From Favolaschia claudopus (Eukaryota > Basidiomycota > Agaricomycetes > Agaricales > Mycenaceae): a stretch of DNA of 64,000 bases. This document shows, one piece after another, positions 10,468 through 21,971 of this stretch. Location: positions 62,001-126,000 of the forward strand of contig JAWWNJ010000254.1 in NCBI GenBank assembly GCA_037176885.1, written 5' to 3'. A program made the position numbers and the translations under genes. Each line of letters opens with the position of its first letter. Position 1 is the first letter of the stretch. The notes under the pieces are model-generated. The model was not told the DNA's origin and did no database searches. It saw only the letters and a program-made list of their open reading frames with translations.

Positions 10468-12215
10468 GCCTGCTCAGAGCCGTCACCGAAAAACAATAAG
10501 CTTCCCCAAATAGACGAATTTCACCGCTTTCTCCCCTTCCAGCTTGCTTCCGTTCCACACTAGCGTCTCAGCTGTACCGCAGTCGCTACACACTGCTCAA
10601 TTTTTGCAGCAATGCTGTCGGTATACATTGTTAAAATCTCACCACTTGAGTACGGATTATACGCATTGGGAAATAATGAGGTTTCGACACGAAGCGCATA
10701 CCTGGAGTCCTGTGGTGAGCAGGTTGGGGAGTGTAGCGTGCGGGTACCAAAGACGCGCTGTCAGTCACGCTGAGAAACGATGGCTGGCAGGAATAAAAGA
10801 TACGTAAGTGAACGACCCCCCAAACCGGTAAGCACAGCTTTTGGCCTGGCCCTGTCGCTAAGTACTCGTATAGCCTGCCCCCTTGATCTGTGCTGTATGG
10901 TGCGCATCGATTAAACACCACCAAATCAACACCAAATATTTTATATTGGCTTTCTGGCAGCGGAGAAGGGTCAGAGGTGGTTAAGTATTTAAAGTATCTA
11001 GAAATGAAATATCAAAGCTCTATCACCTCTGTGCAAGAAGGAGTTTCGGAAACAAGTTTTGTGATGGGAAAACAGCTGAGGCAGTCGTGGGAGCAAGTTC
11101 TGAGACAGCCGCCAGTGATTCAATAACTCTGCCTCAGAAACTCACAATATCCTCACAATGTCGGGGAACAAAATAAAGCCAAGACTAAAATAAAGGATTT
11201 GGTCGAGGGGATCTGCTTAATTCAAGCTACAATGTACTTTACAGATGCATTTTGTCGAACTCCGCTGAAAAAGGAAATAACACGTGATGTTCGTCGAGGG
11301 CTAAATTAAAATAGACGGCTCAGCCAAATTTCAGCCGTACGGTAACTCGGCCATTTCGGCCGTTAACCCAAAATCACGCCGTGACAAGGGCAGTCATCGA
11401 CACTCAATATTAATGTGGGCAGCGTCAAGACCATCCCGCCCTTCATCCCGCCCCTCCCGCACTTTGCTCTATCTCTCTCAGTGAATTGGGAAAAAAGGGT
11501 TTTCTTGGACAAGAATTCAAATCAAATACATACATTCTGATCCATTCGCTCGCGCCGGTGAAAGAGTAAAAAATGAGGTTAAAACAAGGTCCTCGTCGTC
11601 GAGGGCGGGGAGCAGACAGCGCGGACGATGACTTGTTGTTGCCAGCTCACGATAGCAACGGTGTTGCGTTATGATGACTGATGTGACCTCCTTACCTACC
11701 GTACCGTACTTGTACCGTACGGTAATTTAGACCGCGGGCCCGATCAGGCCCTTAGTGGGTACGGGCACTGCCTGTGCCGAAGCGGCAGTACTTGTTTGGT
11801 GCAGAGGCCCTTGGTTCCAATCTTGCTGAGTTAAAATGTTTATAAGAGGCATAAAAATAAAAGTTATCCCTTTTGGGACACCCTCCCTCACCCTTCATCT
11901 CAAACCTGCTGCATTTTTTCAACACTAAACCACTTCAAGAGGAAGACAAAGGAATTTTACAAATTCAAGAGATAAGATCTGAGGACGCTTGCTACTGGAG
12001 TACTTTTTTCCGCAAAGTTGAAACGTTACAGTGTGTTTTGAATAAATGATGGATTTTATACTGACAGCTCTCGAAATGCGTGAGGTCACAGATGTCACAC
12101 TTGTGATTCTTCTGCACGACGCGTCTCTTCTCATCGGCTGGCCTCTCATACTGCTCTCTGTCGACGTTTCTGGCTTCGGTATCTTTGCTTTGATGTCCTT
12201 GCACAATGCCCCCAC
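10468..12215. other. No gene recognised
   Basis: Short open frames only, with no motif. There is a CCGTACGG-rich area at 11330-11345 and again at 11695-11725 in palindromic form, perhaps the worn ends of an old element, and a pyrimidine-rich CCCTCCCGCACTTTGCTC stretch near 11450. I cannot assign a function to any of it. Confidence 0.4.
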
Positions 12216-12223
12216 CCTCCCGA

Positions 12224-12771
12224 CAAGGGCCTTCCGAGATAAGAAATTTCCTTATATAGAAGGGGGGGAGGGGGGTCCCAAGGGCCTCGAGAAAAAACTT
12301 TCATATGATTTTTTGTAACTCGGTTCTGAGGGTTGTATGCAGCAGATATATGCTAGGTACGTTGCTCTACAGCCTTATTTTAGCAATTCAGTACTTCAGA
12401 TCCAACTCTGGCCACCATTGTCACCGTCAGATGGGTTTGACCGCCGCTCGGGCCTCTCGGCAGCCTCGGCTGTCAGTGTGTATGCTGTTGTTTGGTCCAG
12501 AAGGACTGGTTGCTGACATTGAGAAATATCAATTTTGCACAGTGCAGGTGCGTGGAAATGTGCAAAATAACAGGTTCTTCGCTTCAAATGCTGATGTTGA
12601 GTCCCAAAATACATAAATTTGATACAGCTAACAAATTGGGCGGTGGGAAGATCACGTGAATTTACCATATAAGGCATATTACGGCAGCAGGAAGGGAGGG
12701 GGGGTCGCCCGAAGTCGCTGAAAAAAAAACTTCGACCCCTGGTACGGATTTCGCGGATCGGTATCCCCTTG
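12224..12771 (-). mobile_element. hAT-type MITE (CAAGRGG family, GGGGTACCGATC subgroup)
   Basis: The left end is CAAGGGCCTTCCG, the right end is GATCGGTATCCCCTTG. The element is flanked by a perfect 8-bp duplication CCTCCCGA (12216-12223, 12772-12779). Runs of G (about 12264-12280 and 12695-12705) lie a fixed short distance inside each end. The same sequences in the opposite orientation bound 44766-45603. No transposase is inside; it is non-autonomous. Confidence 0.9.
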
Positions 12772-12865
12772 CCTCCCGACGTCAAAAGGCGGCTAGACAA
12801 CGTATCAATGATCGCGCTGATCCTCAGACTCTCCCGTCCGCTAGTCTCTCCTAGACAGACGCTCT

Positions 12866-13900
12866 ATGTATACCAGCTCGGTGCCCTCGCTACATAGACC
12901 CATCGAAGACTTGGAAAACGTTGACCCGATTCAGGATGCCGTTCCCCTGGAACTTGAAGATACTACGAATCGGCCGAGGAAGAAGGCGAATCTACGAACC
13001 CAGCTGGCCGAAAAGGATGCGGAAATCGATCAATTAGAAGCGATCTCCCAGCTCTCAGATGATCTGCAGCAACTCCGCTGAGACTTCCACCACCTTTCCA
13101 ATGAAAATACCATTCTCCGAGCTAAAAAAGATGCCCTATCTGCTTCCAATCGCTCTCTCACATCCCTGAAACGGAAGGCCGATACTAGCTCTCGCGAGGA
13201 ACTTACGCGCCGCCACAAACGTATGTATTTGCCGATTGGAGAATGACCGTAAAACAGCAAAGAGCTCTCATGCCCTGTCATTCATCACCCTCCAACGTGC
13301 TATCGATGGTAAATCTGCTCAAATCCTCACTCTTGAACAACAACTTGCTTTTGCCGACACTCGTGTTCAGTCTCACGATGCTATGTTACTTTCCTTGCAA
13401 TCAGCTCTTCGACAAACACAATCAGCTCTTAACGGAACTCGTCAACGACTCTACGCTTCTCAGAAGAAGGTTTCTCGTGCACAGTCATCGCTACAGACTG
13501 CTCGGAAATAATACAACAAGTTACAGGTTTGGAATCCAATGGACGGCGCGGAGTATAGTGGTGCAGCGCGAAAGTTAGGGCGAGACTTGACACGGACTGG
13601 CTGTGCGGCAGGGAAGGTTGAATCTGCAGTTAGAGCTTGTGCAGAGGCGTTCGGGATCACGATTCGCGGTCGTTTCATGAGCCGCCGCACAGTGGGACGT
13701 GTCATTGACGAAGGCGGCACCATCAGTGAACTCCAGTTGGCGCGGGAAATTCTGAATGCACCAGGTACGTCCGAATTACATCTGAATTCAAACAATTTGT
13801 TGAGTAGATCTCCAGGATTTGTCGAGAGCTTGGACGGCACCTCGTACCGCGGAATTAACGTCGAAAGACGGCATATCACCCTCCCAGTCCCCTCTTATGG
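12866..13900 (+). pseudogene. Coiled-coil gene remnant, uncharacterised repeated family
   Basis: The protein-like sequence begins with a charged N-terminus (RPIEDLENVDPIQDAVPLEL), continues in heptad-rich coiled coil (LRTQLAEKDAEIDQLEAISQ; ILTLEQQLAFADTRVQSHDA), then a conserved-looking block WNPMDGAEYSGAARKLGRDL, TRTGCAAGKVESAVRACAEA, RRTVGRVIDEGGTISELQLA. An intact GT-AG intron at 13765-13815 (51 nt) joins NAP to GFVESLDGTSYRG. Stops at 13079 and 13509 and a frameshift near 13225 break it. It ends at about 13900, where a different transposase-like sequence begins. I recall similar multicopy proteins in Agaricomycetes but know no function. Confidence 0.5.
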
Positions 13901-13929
13901 TGTACTGCGAAAACCGAAGGATGGAGTCC

Positions 13930-15943
13930 TTCAAAAATTATGTCGAAGGTCTCTCTTGCCAAACAAGGCAAATACCGCCCACGTAATTACACAGACCTCG
14001 ACATGGACCTTGCTATCCTGATTTACGAACTGGGCGGTGACGCGGCACTGTATGCCCTCAATAAATCCCCCGTGTCCCTTCCCAGTCGCCATACTATCGC
14101 CGACAAACGACGTGAAATAAATCTCCGTATCACCGTCGGTGATGTCAAATTGCTCGACATCATGAAAAACATTGAGATGCTGTTCAACAACATTGATGTC
14201 GGCGAGCACGACAAAGTCCTCCATACCCTGTCACAGGATGAGATAGCTGGCGATGAGCGGCCTTGTTACCTCACCGAAACCGACGAGATCGCCGGGCTTT
14301 GCGAGCATGCGGCTGGAGCGCTCACGACTTTCAAGATGGGATCTGATTTGACCTCGGTCAAGGCGGCCGTCCAGGCTATCAAAGATGGCCGGGTTCACGT
14401 TGGAAAAGAGTTCAGCGTTGCAGCGATTGCGCGGCATGCTCCCACGGACTATGGCGCAAAACCCGTCCTATTGATGCCGACGTGTAAACATGGGTCTTGG
14501 GAGATAGCGGCATTGAATCTGCAGAGGTTGTTAGCGGCGTGGAAGTTATCTCCATACGGGGAACAGCTTCACGGTCCTATAAAAACAATTGCATCGGACG
14601 GGGCTCCAGATCGTAGGAAAGCCTTATATCTTATCTGCATGGACTGCAATATATGCCCCCGTCTCGACCTCTCAACCTCTGGCGACATTGTGGTCGTCGA
14701 CTTCGAATTTGGAGATCACAAGATAGCGGTAATTAACCTCTACAATGACTGTGTCACTCGCGCCGGCGTGGCAATCCTTCGGTCGGTTCTCAAGCAACTC
14801 AATCCCTCCTCGAGAGTGCTGCTGGTCATGGACTCCAACTCCCACCATGTGCTCTGGGACTCTGCTACCAACACGGCGCTGCGCTCAGAAGATTTCGACC
14901 TGCACGATATGTTGATTTCCTGGCCTCTCCTCTTGATTACGCCTCCTGATGTCCCGACGCACATTTCTGGTAATGTCATTGACTTGGGGTTCTGCACCCC
15001 GGCTCTCTTTGCGAACATCCGCGACGTTGTTGTTGACTCAAAGTTCTGTGTCGGCAGTGATCATCTTCCGATCCGGTACACTCTGGACTTCGACGTTGTG
15101 CGCAATGTGTCTCCGAGATTCAATCAAAGCAAGATGGACCTCGATAAGTTCCACGCGCTTCTCCGCCACCACCTCGGCCTCCGTCCTCTACCGATTATCA
15201 CCACGCAAGCGGAACTCGACGATGCGGCGACCTTCTTGTGCGATGTGCTCCTCCTCGCCCTCGACGGCTCCACTCCCCGGCACCGCCCTTCCACTCACGC
15301 CAAGAAGTGGTGGACCCCCGAGCTCACAGATCGCTGTAAAGCGGTGCGGCGAGCTCGACGTCGCTTTCAAAAGTTCCTCGTTGACTCGGCTCGTGCTGAT
15401 TGGCTTCACGCTAGAAGAGATTTCTACCTTGCGATATCAGCAGCGAAACAGAAAGCATGGCACGCCTATCTCAAGGATCTCGAACGCATTGACCTCTACA
15501 AGGCTCTGAATCGGCTTTGTGGACGACGCTCGGCTGTTTTTCCCGCTATTCGTGACCCCGATAGTGGCGACGTCGCCCTTACCCACGTTGATCGAGGACG
15601 AGTACTTGGTCGTGCTTGGTTTGGCGCTCACGCAGTCGAAGTCTCTGAACCACCGGTCCCCGCTGTGAACCTGGATCCGTGTGCAGACCAGCATGGCAGC
15701 AGCGCCCAGGATATGCGAGGGGGGGTTCGCTCGGGGGCTTTGCTTCTGGGCGAACTTCCGCCTTCGGCGGACAGGCAAGATACCTTGTCTGCCCCTGTTT
15801 TCACATCTGAAGCACCTGTTTCCTCAGACGATCCAGTCCAACTTGCCGAAACCATCCCGATAAATGACGAGAGAAGCTTTGTTGACGTTCCGGACTCGGA
15901 GATCGACAATAGAGGGTTTGCGAAGAGCCATTGGAGCCATTGA
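13930..15943 (+). CDS. 667-codon chimeric ORF: P-like transposase part fused to LINE endonuclease
   Basis: One uninterrupted frame joins two unrelated element proteins. Residues 1 to about 235 match the second copy at 49050-49800 (DLDMDLAILIYELGGDAALY; VKAAVQAIKDGRVHVGKEFS; TIASDGAPDRRKALYLICMD). After about nt 14665 it becomes the C-terminal half of a LINE apurinic-type endonuclease (KIAVINLYND, VLLVMDSNSHHVLWDS, CVGSDHLPIRY) followed by the endonuclease-RT linker (KKWWTPELTDRCKAVRRARR). No reverse transcriptase follows. The stop codon lies inside a MITE (15910 on). The GSDHLPI motif keeps the catalytic D and H, but the N-terminal half of the endonuclease fold is missing, so activity is unlikely. 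The best start is uncertain because the upstream transposase exon lies in another frame near 13925. Confidence 0.65.
14665..15640 (+). mobile_element. Internal LINE fragment (endonuclease C-half and linker)
   Basis: This piece contains only the middle of a non-LTR retrotransposon ORF2: the second half of the endonuclease domain and the arginine-rich linker ahead of the reverse transcriptase. Both the 5' and 3' parts are missing, which is not the usual 5'-truncation pattern and points to later deletion or capture. It lies in frame with the transposase-like sequence upstream. Confidence 0.75.
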
Positions 15944-16132
15944 ATCAATTTGAATGGCTACCGATTTCCGTATTAGGAAAGTTTGATGGGCTCAACTTTT
16001 ATGTCGAAGTCAAGAAGAGCTATTTGGAATGAAAATTGGATGCTCAGACCGGGGGTAGCTTTCGTCAATACGCCGGAATTCGGGCACTTGCGTAGCCATT
16101 AGGCATTCAATGGCTGCATCGCAAACAGGCTA
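15910..16132 (+). mobile_element. TTTGCGATG MITE, complete copy
   Basis: It begins TAGAGGGTTTGCGAAGAGCC and ends TGGCTGCATCGCAAACAGGCTA; the ends are inverted repeats and the TAGNG start is of hAT style. Related copies are at 46360-46572 (complete), 43235-45741 (split), 47680-47760 and 53514-53613 (partial). I see no matching 8-bp flank here, so the target duplication is lost or the class differs. Confidence 0.75.
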
Positions 16133-16328
16133 ATGTCATTCTCACTTCTCCGCCGTGGAAAGCTCCAGATCGGTACGGTATCCAGATGGGACATGTTCAT
16201 AAGGCCTGGCCGGTAATCCTGGGATGGACACGCGAAATCTTCAGACCCGACAAATCATCTAATTCGTCTGGTAATGTACACATGGTTTATATAGTACGTG
16301 ACCGCAGACATCTTCGTCTCTGTGTATA

Positions 16329-16841
16329 CTGTAGTATTTCGATCAATTCGCCTGTCACGCGTCACAGGGACCTGAATTGACGAAATTTTTCATGCATGTC
16401 ACAGGTCACCGCGCCGATTGACGAATGTGACAAAAAAGTCGCAAAATCCCGAAAAAAATGGCCGAAAAAGCGTATTTTTCTTCCTGCGCGCTCAACCGCG
16501 CGCAATTTGTGGCCGATTCTTTTACCTGATCGCCGTTGACACGGAACGACGGAAAATGACGGCTTTTCATACCAAATCAAGCCAACCGAGGCTAGCCATC
16601 ACTGTCAATCAGGCGCTTTGACGGCAATGCTGCTTAAATGAATAATTAGCAGAAAATCTTCAATTTCTGCCCGTTTTCGCTTCTAATAATCTTCTCAAAG
16701 GGTGGAGGAAAGTGGTCGGTTTTCAAGGCAATAGACGAATATTTTTGCGTGTCACAGTGCTTTTGGTCCATTGACGAATGTCAAATTTCGTTCCGGTGTG
16801 TCACAGGTCACAGGCCGGGCGAATTGACCGAAATACTACAG
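16329..16841. mobile_element. TA-flanked element with GTCACAGG subterminal repeats
   Basis: The TIR CTGTAGTATTTCGRTCAATT is present at both ends, with TA on each side (16327-16328, 16842-16843). GTCACAGG/CCTGTGAC motifs occur several times near both ends (GTCACGCGTCACAGG, ATGTCACAGGTCACCG, GTGTCACAGGTCACAGG). A truncated relative is at 706. No coding sequence. Confidence 0.85.
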
Positions 16842-16843
16842 TA

Positions 16844-17678
16844 TAAGTACACAATCACCCGCCGAGCCGCCAAAGCATAGATAGCGGAATCAGGATGTAA
16901 GTATGGCCGGATATACTGGTCCTGAAGAATCGCAAGGCCTGCCCAAGGATCGGGCAACTACCAGTTTTTTTTTTTCAAATTTTTTGAAGAGAATTTAAAA
17001 ACGCCAAGTCCCCACGCACGTGGTTCAATCACGTGAACTACTTGGCAGATCATATGATGTTGGTTCGTTTGTGACGTGTGACTTCGCCGTTCTCTTCCTC
17101 TCCCCTCATCTTCTCTCCTTCTTCCGCTCTGGTGCCAACCGACCGTCTCCTTCGCTTGAGGTTTGCAAGAATAACATCTTGGAACCCATATCTTCTGCCA
17201 CACTCGCCCTCCCGTCTAAATACTCTGGAATTAAATAACCAACGGTAAAATCGATCCTTACTTTATTTTAACCTTCCAGCCTACAGATCACTGTCTTCTC
17301 TCAAAACCCTCCACGTCTCATCGAAATACATCGAGGTCTTCGCACTGGGTCGACCCCTCATCTATCTCGACAACATTTCCTATTCGGGCTGGATTCGGAC
17401 TGAACGCGCTTCAAACCCACTCACCCGAATTTCGTAACCTAACGCCTGGTTTAAACGTTACTTCGGAGTATTCAATATACGACGTCACACAGTGGCCGGA
17501 GCCGCCGCGGCGGAGCGCAGGGACCGGAGGGCCGGGAATTCAAACTCCGCCGGTATCTGGATACCGGTATTTCCCACCGCCATCAGTATCGAGCCCTTTT
17601 TATGTCACTTTTTGAAAGAGAATTATATGCATTATCCTGTAATGTGGTCCCACAATTGAATATGAGTGCGGTATCACC
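16844..17678. other. No gene recognised
   Basis: Contains a poly-T run, pyrimidine-rich blocks, and a GC-rich stretch with GGCCGGAGCCGCCGCGGCGG near 17500. None of the short open frames carries a motif. I see nothing more that can be supported. Confidence 0.4.
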
Positions 17679-17805
17679 ACTAAACGCTATTCTCCCAACA
17701 CTGGAGCGCATGTCGTAACCATCAATCCGTGATCTCCGCTGTCAGGGAACTGCTCGAAACGTCTAAGTCCACCACCTTTCACAATTCAACTGCATAAAAT
17801 AGCAA

Positions 17806-20090
17806 ATGAACTGTATATCATCGTTCAAGGAGGGCGGGATTCATCTCACGAGCAATTGTCGGCAGTGTTTGGATTCCACCAGCGCGAAGAAGCGGGAGAA
17901 ACGGAATAACAACAATCCAGAAAAGGAGAATGAAGCAGACAACTCAGCAGAAGATGCTACGGACGCGTCTAAGTTCCCGCCATGGATATCGACGCGTTTT
18001 TGGACGCGTTGACAGCTGCTGGTGACATCAAACTATTCACGGCACTTGTCGACGTCTCGGCGCTTGGGAAAGACAGTGTCAGAGATGCGGCGGACACCAT
18101 TGGGATTTAATTTTGGGATAAGATTGATTATCGCTTCCTGTGTGTATTTTTTCATCCTTTGTTGGCAAGAATTTACTTAATATCCAATATCCAGCTATCA
18201 TTCTGTCTACGAGTTCAAACGAAGCTCAACCGCGCGCTATGAACACACTTGTGCACAAAATTCTTTGCGTCAGGAGAAGTCACAGAAAAAAGCAAGCTCG
18301 GAAAAGCAGCGGGACAAGGCTCAGATGTCTACCTTTGAGTGTCAAGGATGGCTCACAATATGGGCCTCGCCGGATGATGACTCCGAGTATTTCATTCGCA
18401 TCCGTCACCAGGAATGTCACCAAAAATACTCGCAGTTACCAAAAGTAACCGAATTCGGGGTTTTTCCCACAAAATTACGATGGTCAAAGAACTTTGAGCA
18501 ATGAAGGGTTCATTTACAGGTTTTTTGCTACAACTTTCATGATATAAACTTGGGCTAAGCTGTCACACAGTGGGTGAATAAATTAATCTTCGAAATACCA
18601 TTAATTTGGCCGTGTTTTCCTTTTTTGGAACACAGTCACCAGGATTTCAGGTGGGTGAGTACCTAGAAAATAGGTCCACTATCCCATAACTCTGTACTTG
18701 AGAACTCAGATTTTGCTGGGCTATCCTCATGCTTCAATGAGGGTACTAAAACAGAGCAAGAAAGTGTTGATTTGATACATAAATAAACAAACAAAGATAA
18801 TCAGCACAGGGAAAGCCCAATAACTTCGGCGCGTGTTATGTGCAATAGCATATGACTACTGTAGCACTTTGTATGGGTGAAACGTAACGCGTAACGCCCG
18901 CCCTGTTTCGTTTCAACGGTAACGCATAACGGTCGGGTGGTTTCCCTGAGGACTGCGTGACATACAAAGATGTCGAATTATCATGTTTGTGGCTGTAAAA
19001 TCTAGCTGAATCTACTGCTATAACTTAGCTATAACCCTCCTCCTCCTCCTCACTGCACTCAATCACTCTCTACAATCTTCGTCAAGATAGAACCGGTACG
19101 GTGCATCGGAGACCACGGGCAAGGTGCTGGGAAGGTGTACCAGAAGCTGGCCGAGGTAGTTTAACTAGTCGCTCGAAGAGGGCTTGTGGTGGACCCGTCG
19201 CTGGTTGAGGTGTCTGAGCGTGCGCCACGGCGCAGTGTTCCTGAAAAAAGAAAGAAGGTGTATTACGGAGCCCGTAACAGGAGAAATGCGATCTCCAAGG
19301 GCTATGGATACAAAGAAAGCATAAACGAGAGCTAAAAATTGCCCAGAATCCGTTCAACGTTTGGAAAGAGATTTTATCGGTGTTTGCCCGCCCGTTTCCA
19401 AAATTCTATGATGTCACGCATAACGCTGAGGCCGTTTCTGGTTTCCATGCGTAGCGTTTCCAGTCACGCTCGAGGGTCTGTTTCACCCATACAAAGTGCT
19501 ACAGTATCCCCCCTCTCTCCCACCAGTTGAACTAACTGCTAACTGTATTAGCTGTTCGCAAGCAAGGCATTTCTAAATTCGGTTACTTTTGGTAATGCCG
19601 AGTATGTCTGCATCGACATACCCGACGATGTCAAACAAATCATCAGAATAATCCCAAGTTGCGTTCATATCAGGTATGAGCTCTCTGTAGTCCAGTTTTC
19701 GATCTTATTAACTGTCCGTTAGCTCTGGAAGGAAATTTTGAAGTCCTATCCTGAGCCGGCATTCAGCCAGAAAGCCGTCTATAATTTATGGGCGAAGCAG
19801 AATCTGTCCGAATGGCGTCGCACTGAAAATGAGCTGGAGTCGGCCAAGATCTTGCTTGCGGAGTTTACAAAGGACTCAAGGTATCAGCTTGATACAATAC
19901 CCTTAGCGGATCATTTTGCTGGCCCGACAACTGGACGACTTGGGCTAAACCAGGAAATAAGGGCTCTGCAAGGTATACTAAGAACACTATGGGCTATCAG
20001 AGTTAGATTTGATATATACCTAGCTCTGTTCACCGCTACATTAGAGGCTTTGCGGCAGCCACTGGCGGCTAATTTTCTCACGACCCGCTG
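17806..20090 (+). pseudogene. MULE-like transposase, N-terminal part, spliced and broken
   Basis: Exon one has a basic, glutamate-rich N-terminus (KKREKRNNNNPEKENEADNS) and MDIDAFLDALTAAGDIKLF. An intron at 18140-18194 joins it to YHSVYEFKRSSTARYEHTC and to a C...H-type block TFECQGWLTIWASPDDDSEY, FIRIRHQECHQKY. After the nested element (18859-19504) the frame resumes: YVCIDIPDDVKQIIR, an apparent intron from 19675, then LWKEILKSYPEPAFSQKAVY and WRRTENELESAKILLAEF. The layout matches, from memory, Agaricomycete MULE-type transposases, and the surrounding TIRs agree. A premature stop near 18108 and loss of the catalytic DDE region make it inactive. Confidence 0.65.
18859..19504. mobile_element. 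646-bp TA-flanked element inside the MULE gene
   Basis: A 25-bp TIR (CTGTAGCACTTTGTATGGGT and on) is perfect at both ends, flanked by TA (18857-18858, 19505-19506). GTAACGC-type repeats cluster near the ends (18885-18935, 19410-19470). It shares the CTGTAG start with the elements at 16329 and 26991. It interrupts the MULE transposase between two of its coding blocks. Non-coding. Confidence 0.88.
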
Positions 20091-20539
20091 AGCACCTGGG
20101 CTCAAGTAAGCCACCCTGAGCAGCTGTTATGAAGGGCATCTCAAGGTGGCTAACTTGGCCCAGTAGCATCCGTAGTCGTTGTGTGGCACGAGCCGCCAGT
20201 TCGTGTGGCGGCTCACCGCAAAGGCTCTATATTGCATGTCGGACCTTACTACTACTAGTATATTACCTCGAGGTATTCATAGCATTGTCGTCTCGGGGGG
20301 CTGTTAAGTGAATGAATTCAGAGTATGCAGACTCATTCTATAGATACATAAGAAGCAATTGGCTTCCTATGATTGTGTGGCATTCGCCCCAGCTACAGTA
20401 AAATCGAGACATACGTCGCTTTGGCCGCTTCGGCGTTCCCCGACAGCGGAGATCACGGGCTGATGGCGTTACGGCATGCGCTCCAGTGTTGGGAGAATAG
20501 CGTTTAGTCCGATGCATGGCTGCCTGCAGCGAGTCCAAT

Positions 20540-20950
20540 GCGGCCGGTCACCCGGCTCCCGAATACCCTGGAAAACAACGCCGCGCAGCTTGAGCTACCC
20601 GCTCGGCTGCCGACGGGGTTGGAGCGAGGCGTTGGGCGAGAAGATGGCTGGTACGAAGGGGAGGATGATCACTTGAAAACGAAATCGCCATGCGAACCGT
20701 CCGCGAAAATCCCGATCTCTTCCCAATCCCGAAAGTCATTTGTGTTGAGCGTCTCGAAAATCTTCTAAGACGTCATCCAAACCAAGCCTTCGTCCGCGCT
20801 GTCTTGAATGGATTTCGCGAAGGCTTCTGGCCCTGGATGGACGGACACCTAGCATTCTTCTGGTTATCCTTCAACGTGGGATAATTCGTGAATACCTCCC
20901 GCTGGAAACCGAGAACTCGCAGCGAGATATTGAGGTCCAGAAGAATAAGT
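20540..20950 (+). pseudogene. Retroelement polyprotein fragment, possibly DIRS-like
   Basis: The plus strand carries ENPDLFPIPKVICVERLENL, then LRRHPNQAFVRAVLNGFREG and FWPWMDGH, and after a frameshift GYPSTWDNS. From memory this resembles the segment just ahead of the reverse transcriptase in basidiomycete tyrosine-recombinase-type (DIRS-like) retroelements, but no RT motif follows because a MITE (20956) interrupts. The assignment is tentative; what is certain is a broken coding fragment. Confidence 0.35.
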
Positions 20951-20955
20951 AGATT

Positions 20956-21479
20956 CTAGTCTGGAATTTACCGCGTGGCAGGTCATAGGAGGGTCGCCTT
21001 ATTATATAATCATCGCGTTTGGCAAGTTGTTCCCACGGCAGTTCCTGTCTCTTTCAACTGCGTGGTCGCTCATTTTCGCATAGTCTGAATGGTAGAATGC
21101 ATTAATAACAATTTCTATACACTCCCCGGAGGTTAGAATGGCTTATTTTCTATTTTGTAGTCCAACGGCGAGTATTGTTTCTTTTCGCCGCCTTTGGCCG
21201 GCGGCGAACACCTCAAATTGAACTCATCCAAATCTCACCCGTTTCTCGAGCTTTTTTCTAGCTTCAAGTGCCGATAATGTGTTTTAGATCATTTGAAAGC
21301 CTTTTGCGAAAATAAGGCGCGTAAATACGCGTCCTAGATACGAGGATGGAACGTGAGAAATTTATGATTATATAATAAGGGGACCCGCCAATCACTAACC
21401 CCTTGGAAGTGACAGACTATTATAATACACCGCAGGTACGAGGAGTTTTGTATTCTAATGTCTGTTTATAAGAGACTAA
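20956..21479 (-). mobile_element. TAGTCT-ended MITE, copy 3 (inverted)
   Basis: About 524 bp, in opposite orientation to copies at 7603 and 9949. A perfect 9-bp flank AGTAGATTC is present at 20947-20955 and 21480-21488. It inserted into the retroelement fragment just upstream. The AT-rich inverted motif CTTATTATATAATC and the GGCCGGCGGCG core are conserved. Non-coding. Confidence 0.88.
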
Positions 21480-21488
21480 AGTAGATTC

Positions 21489-21971
21489 ACCTTTTGGCCC
21501 CATTTGCTCCCTGGCATGTACTCAACACCAATCCTCGCAGTCCTTGAACTGCACTCCGACAACCTTCGCTTGGTATCTCACCAAAGTTGTGGCCCGTTTT
21601 CGCCAAACACCATGGTCGGAGGTCAAATGTGTTGAAGTCTGGCTTCGAGAGACTATGCGTTGCTCCAGTTTTTTCTCCTTTTGGCTGCCTACGTAACCTA
21701 TTTGCTCCATCAAGTCTCAATTTGGGAGTGGTGGGAATGGAGATGAAGAGAAGAAAAAGCTGTATGCGCCGACTACACTGAGCTGAGTGCCGAGGACCTC
21801 TCGTATACAGTTATTGTTCGATTGTTTAGTCCGGACGTTGCAAAAATTTGATATACATATTGGCGAGTAGTGTCCAGTATTGTATGTACTTGGTGGCGCA
21901 AAAAGTGATCGATAATTTGCCATTTGAGGCCGGCTCGTGCTGTATTTCCTCGGAGCAATGGTTACTGGAAT
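21489..21971. other. No gene recognised
   Basis: A protein-like minus-strand stretch lies at 21522-21713 (QTSTHLTSDHGVWRKRATTL) but cannot be placed in any family. Nothing else is supported. Confidence 0.35.

Larger units (their letters stand above)
17679..20508 (+). mobile_element. Mutator-like element with 74-bp TIRs
   Basis: The left TIR (17679-17750, ACTAAACGCTATTCTCCCAA and on) and the right TIR (20435-20508) are inverted copies over about 74 bp with four mismatches and a 2-nt gap. Inside is a degraded transposase gene (17806-20090) and a nested TA element (18859-19504). Long TIRs fit a MULE. The expected 9-11 bp target duplication is not visible in the flanks. Confidence 0.8.

Noticed and set aside
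12866..14665. Reading the coiled-coil gene and the P-like block as one natural protein
   Set aside because: The second P-like copy (48063 on) has a different N-terminus, so the junction at about 13900 looks like a fusion of two families.
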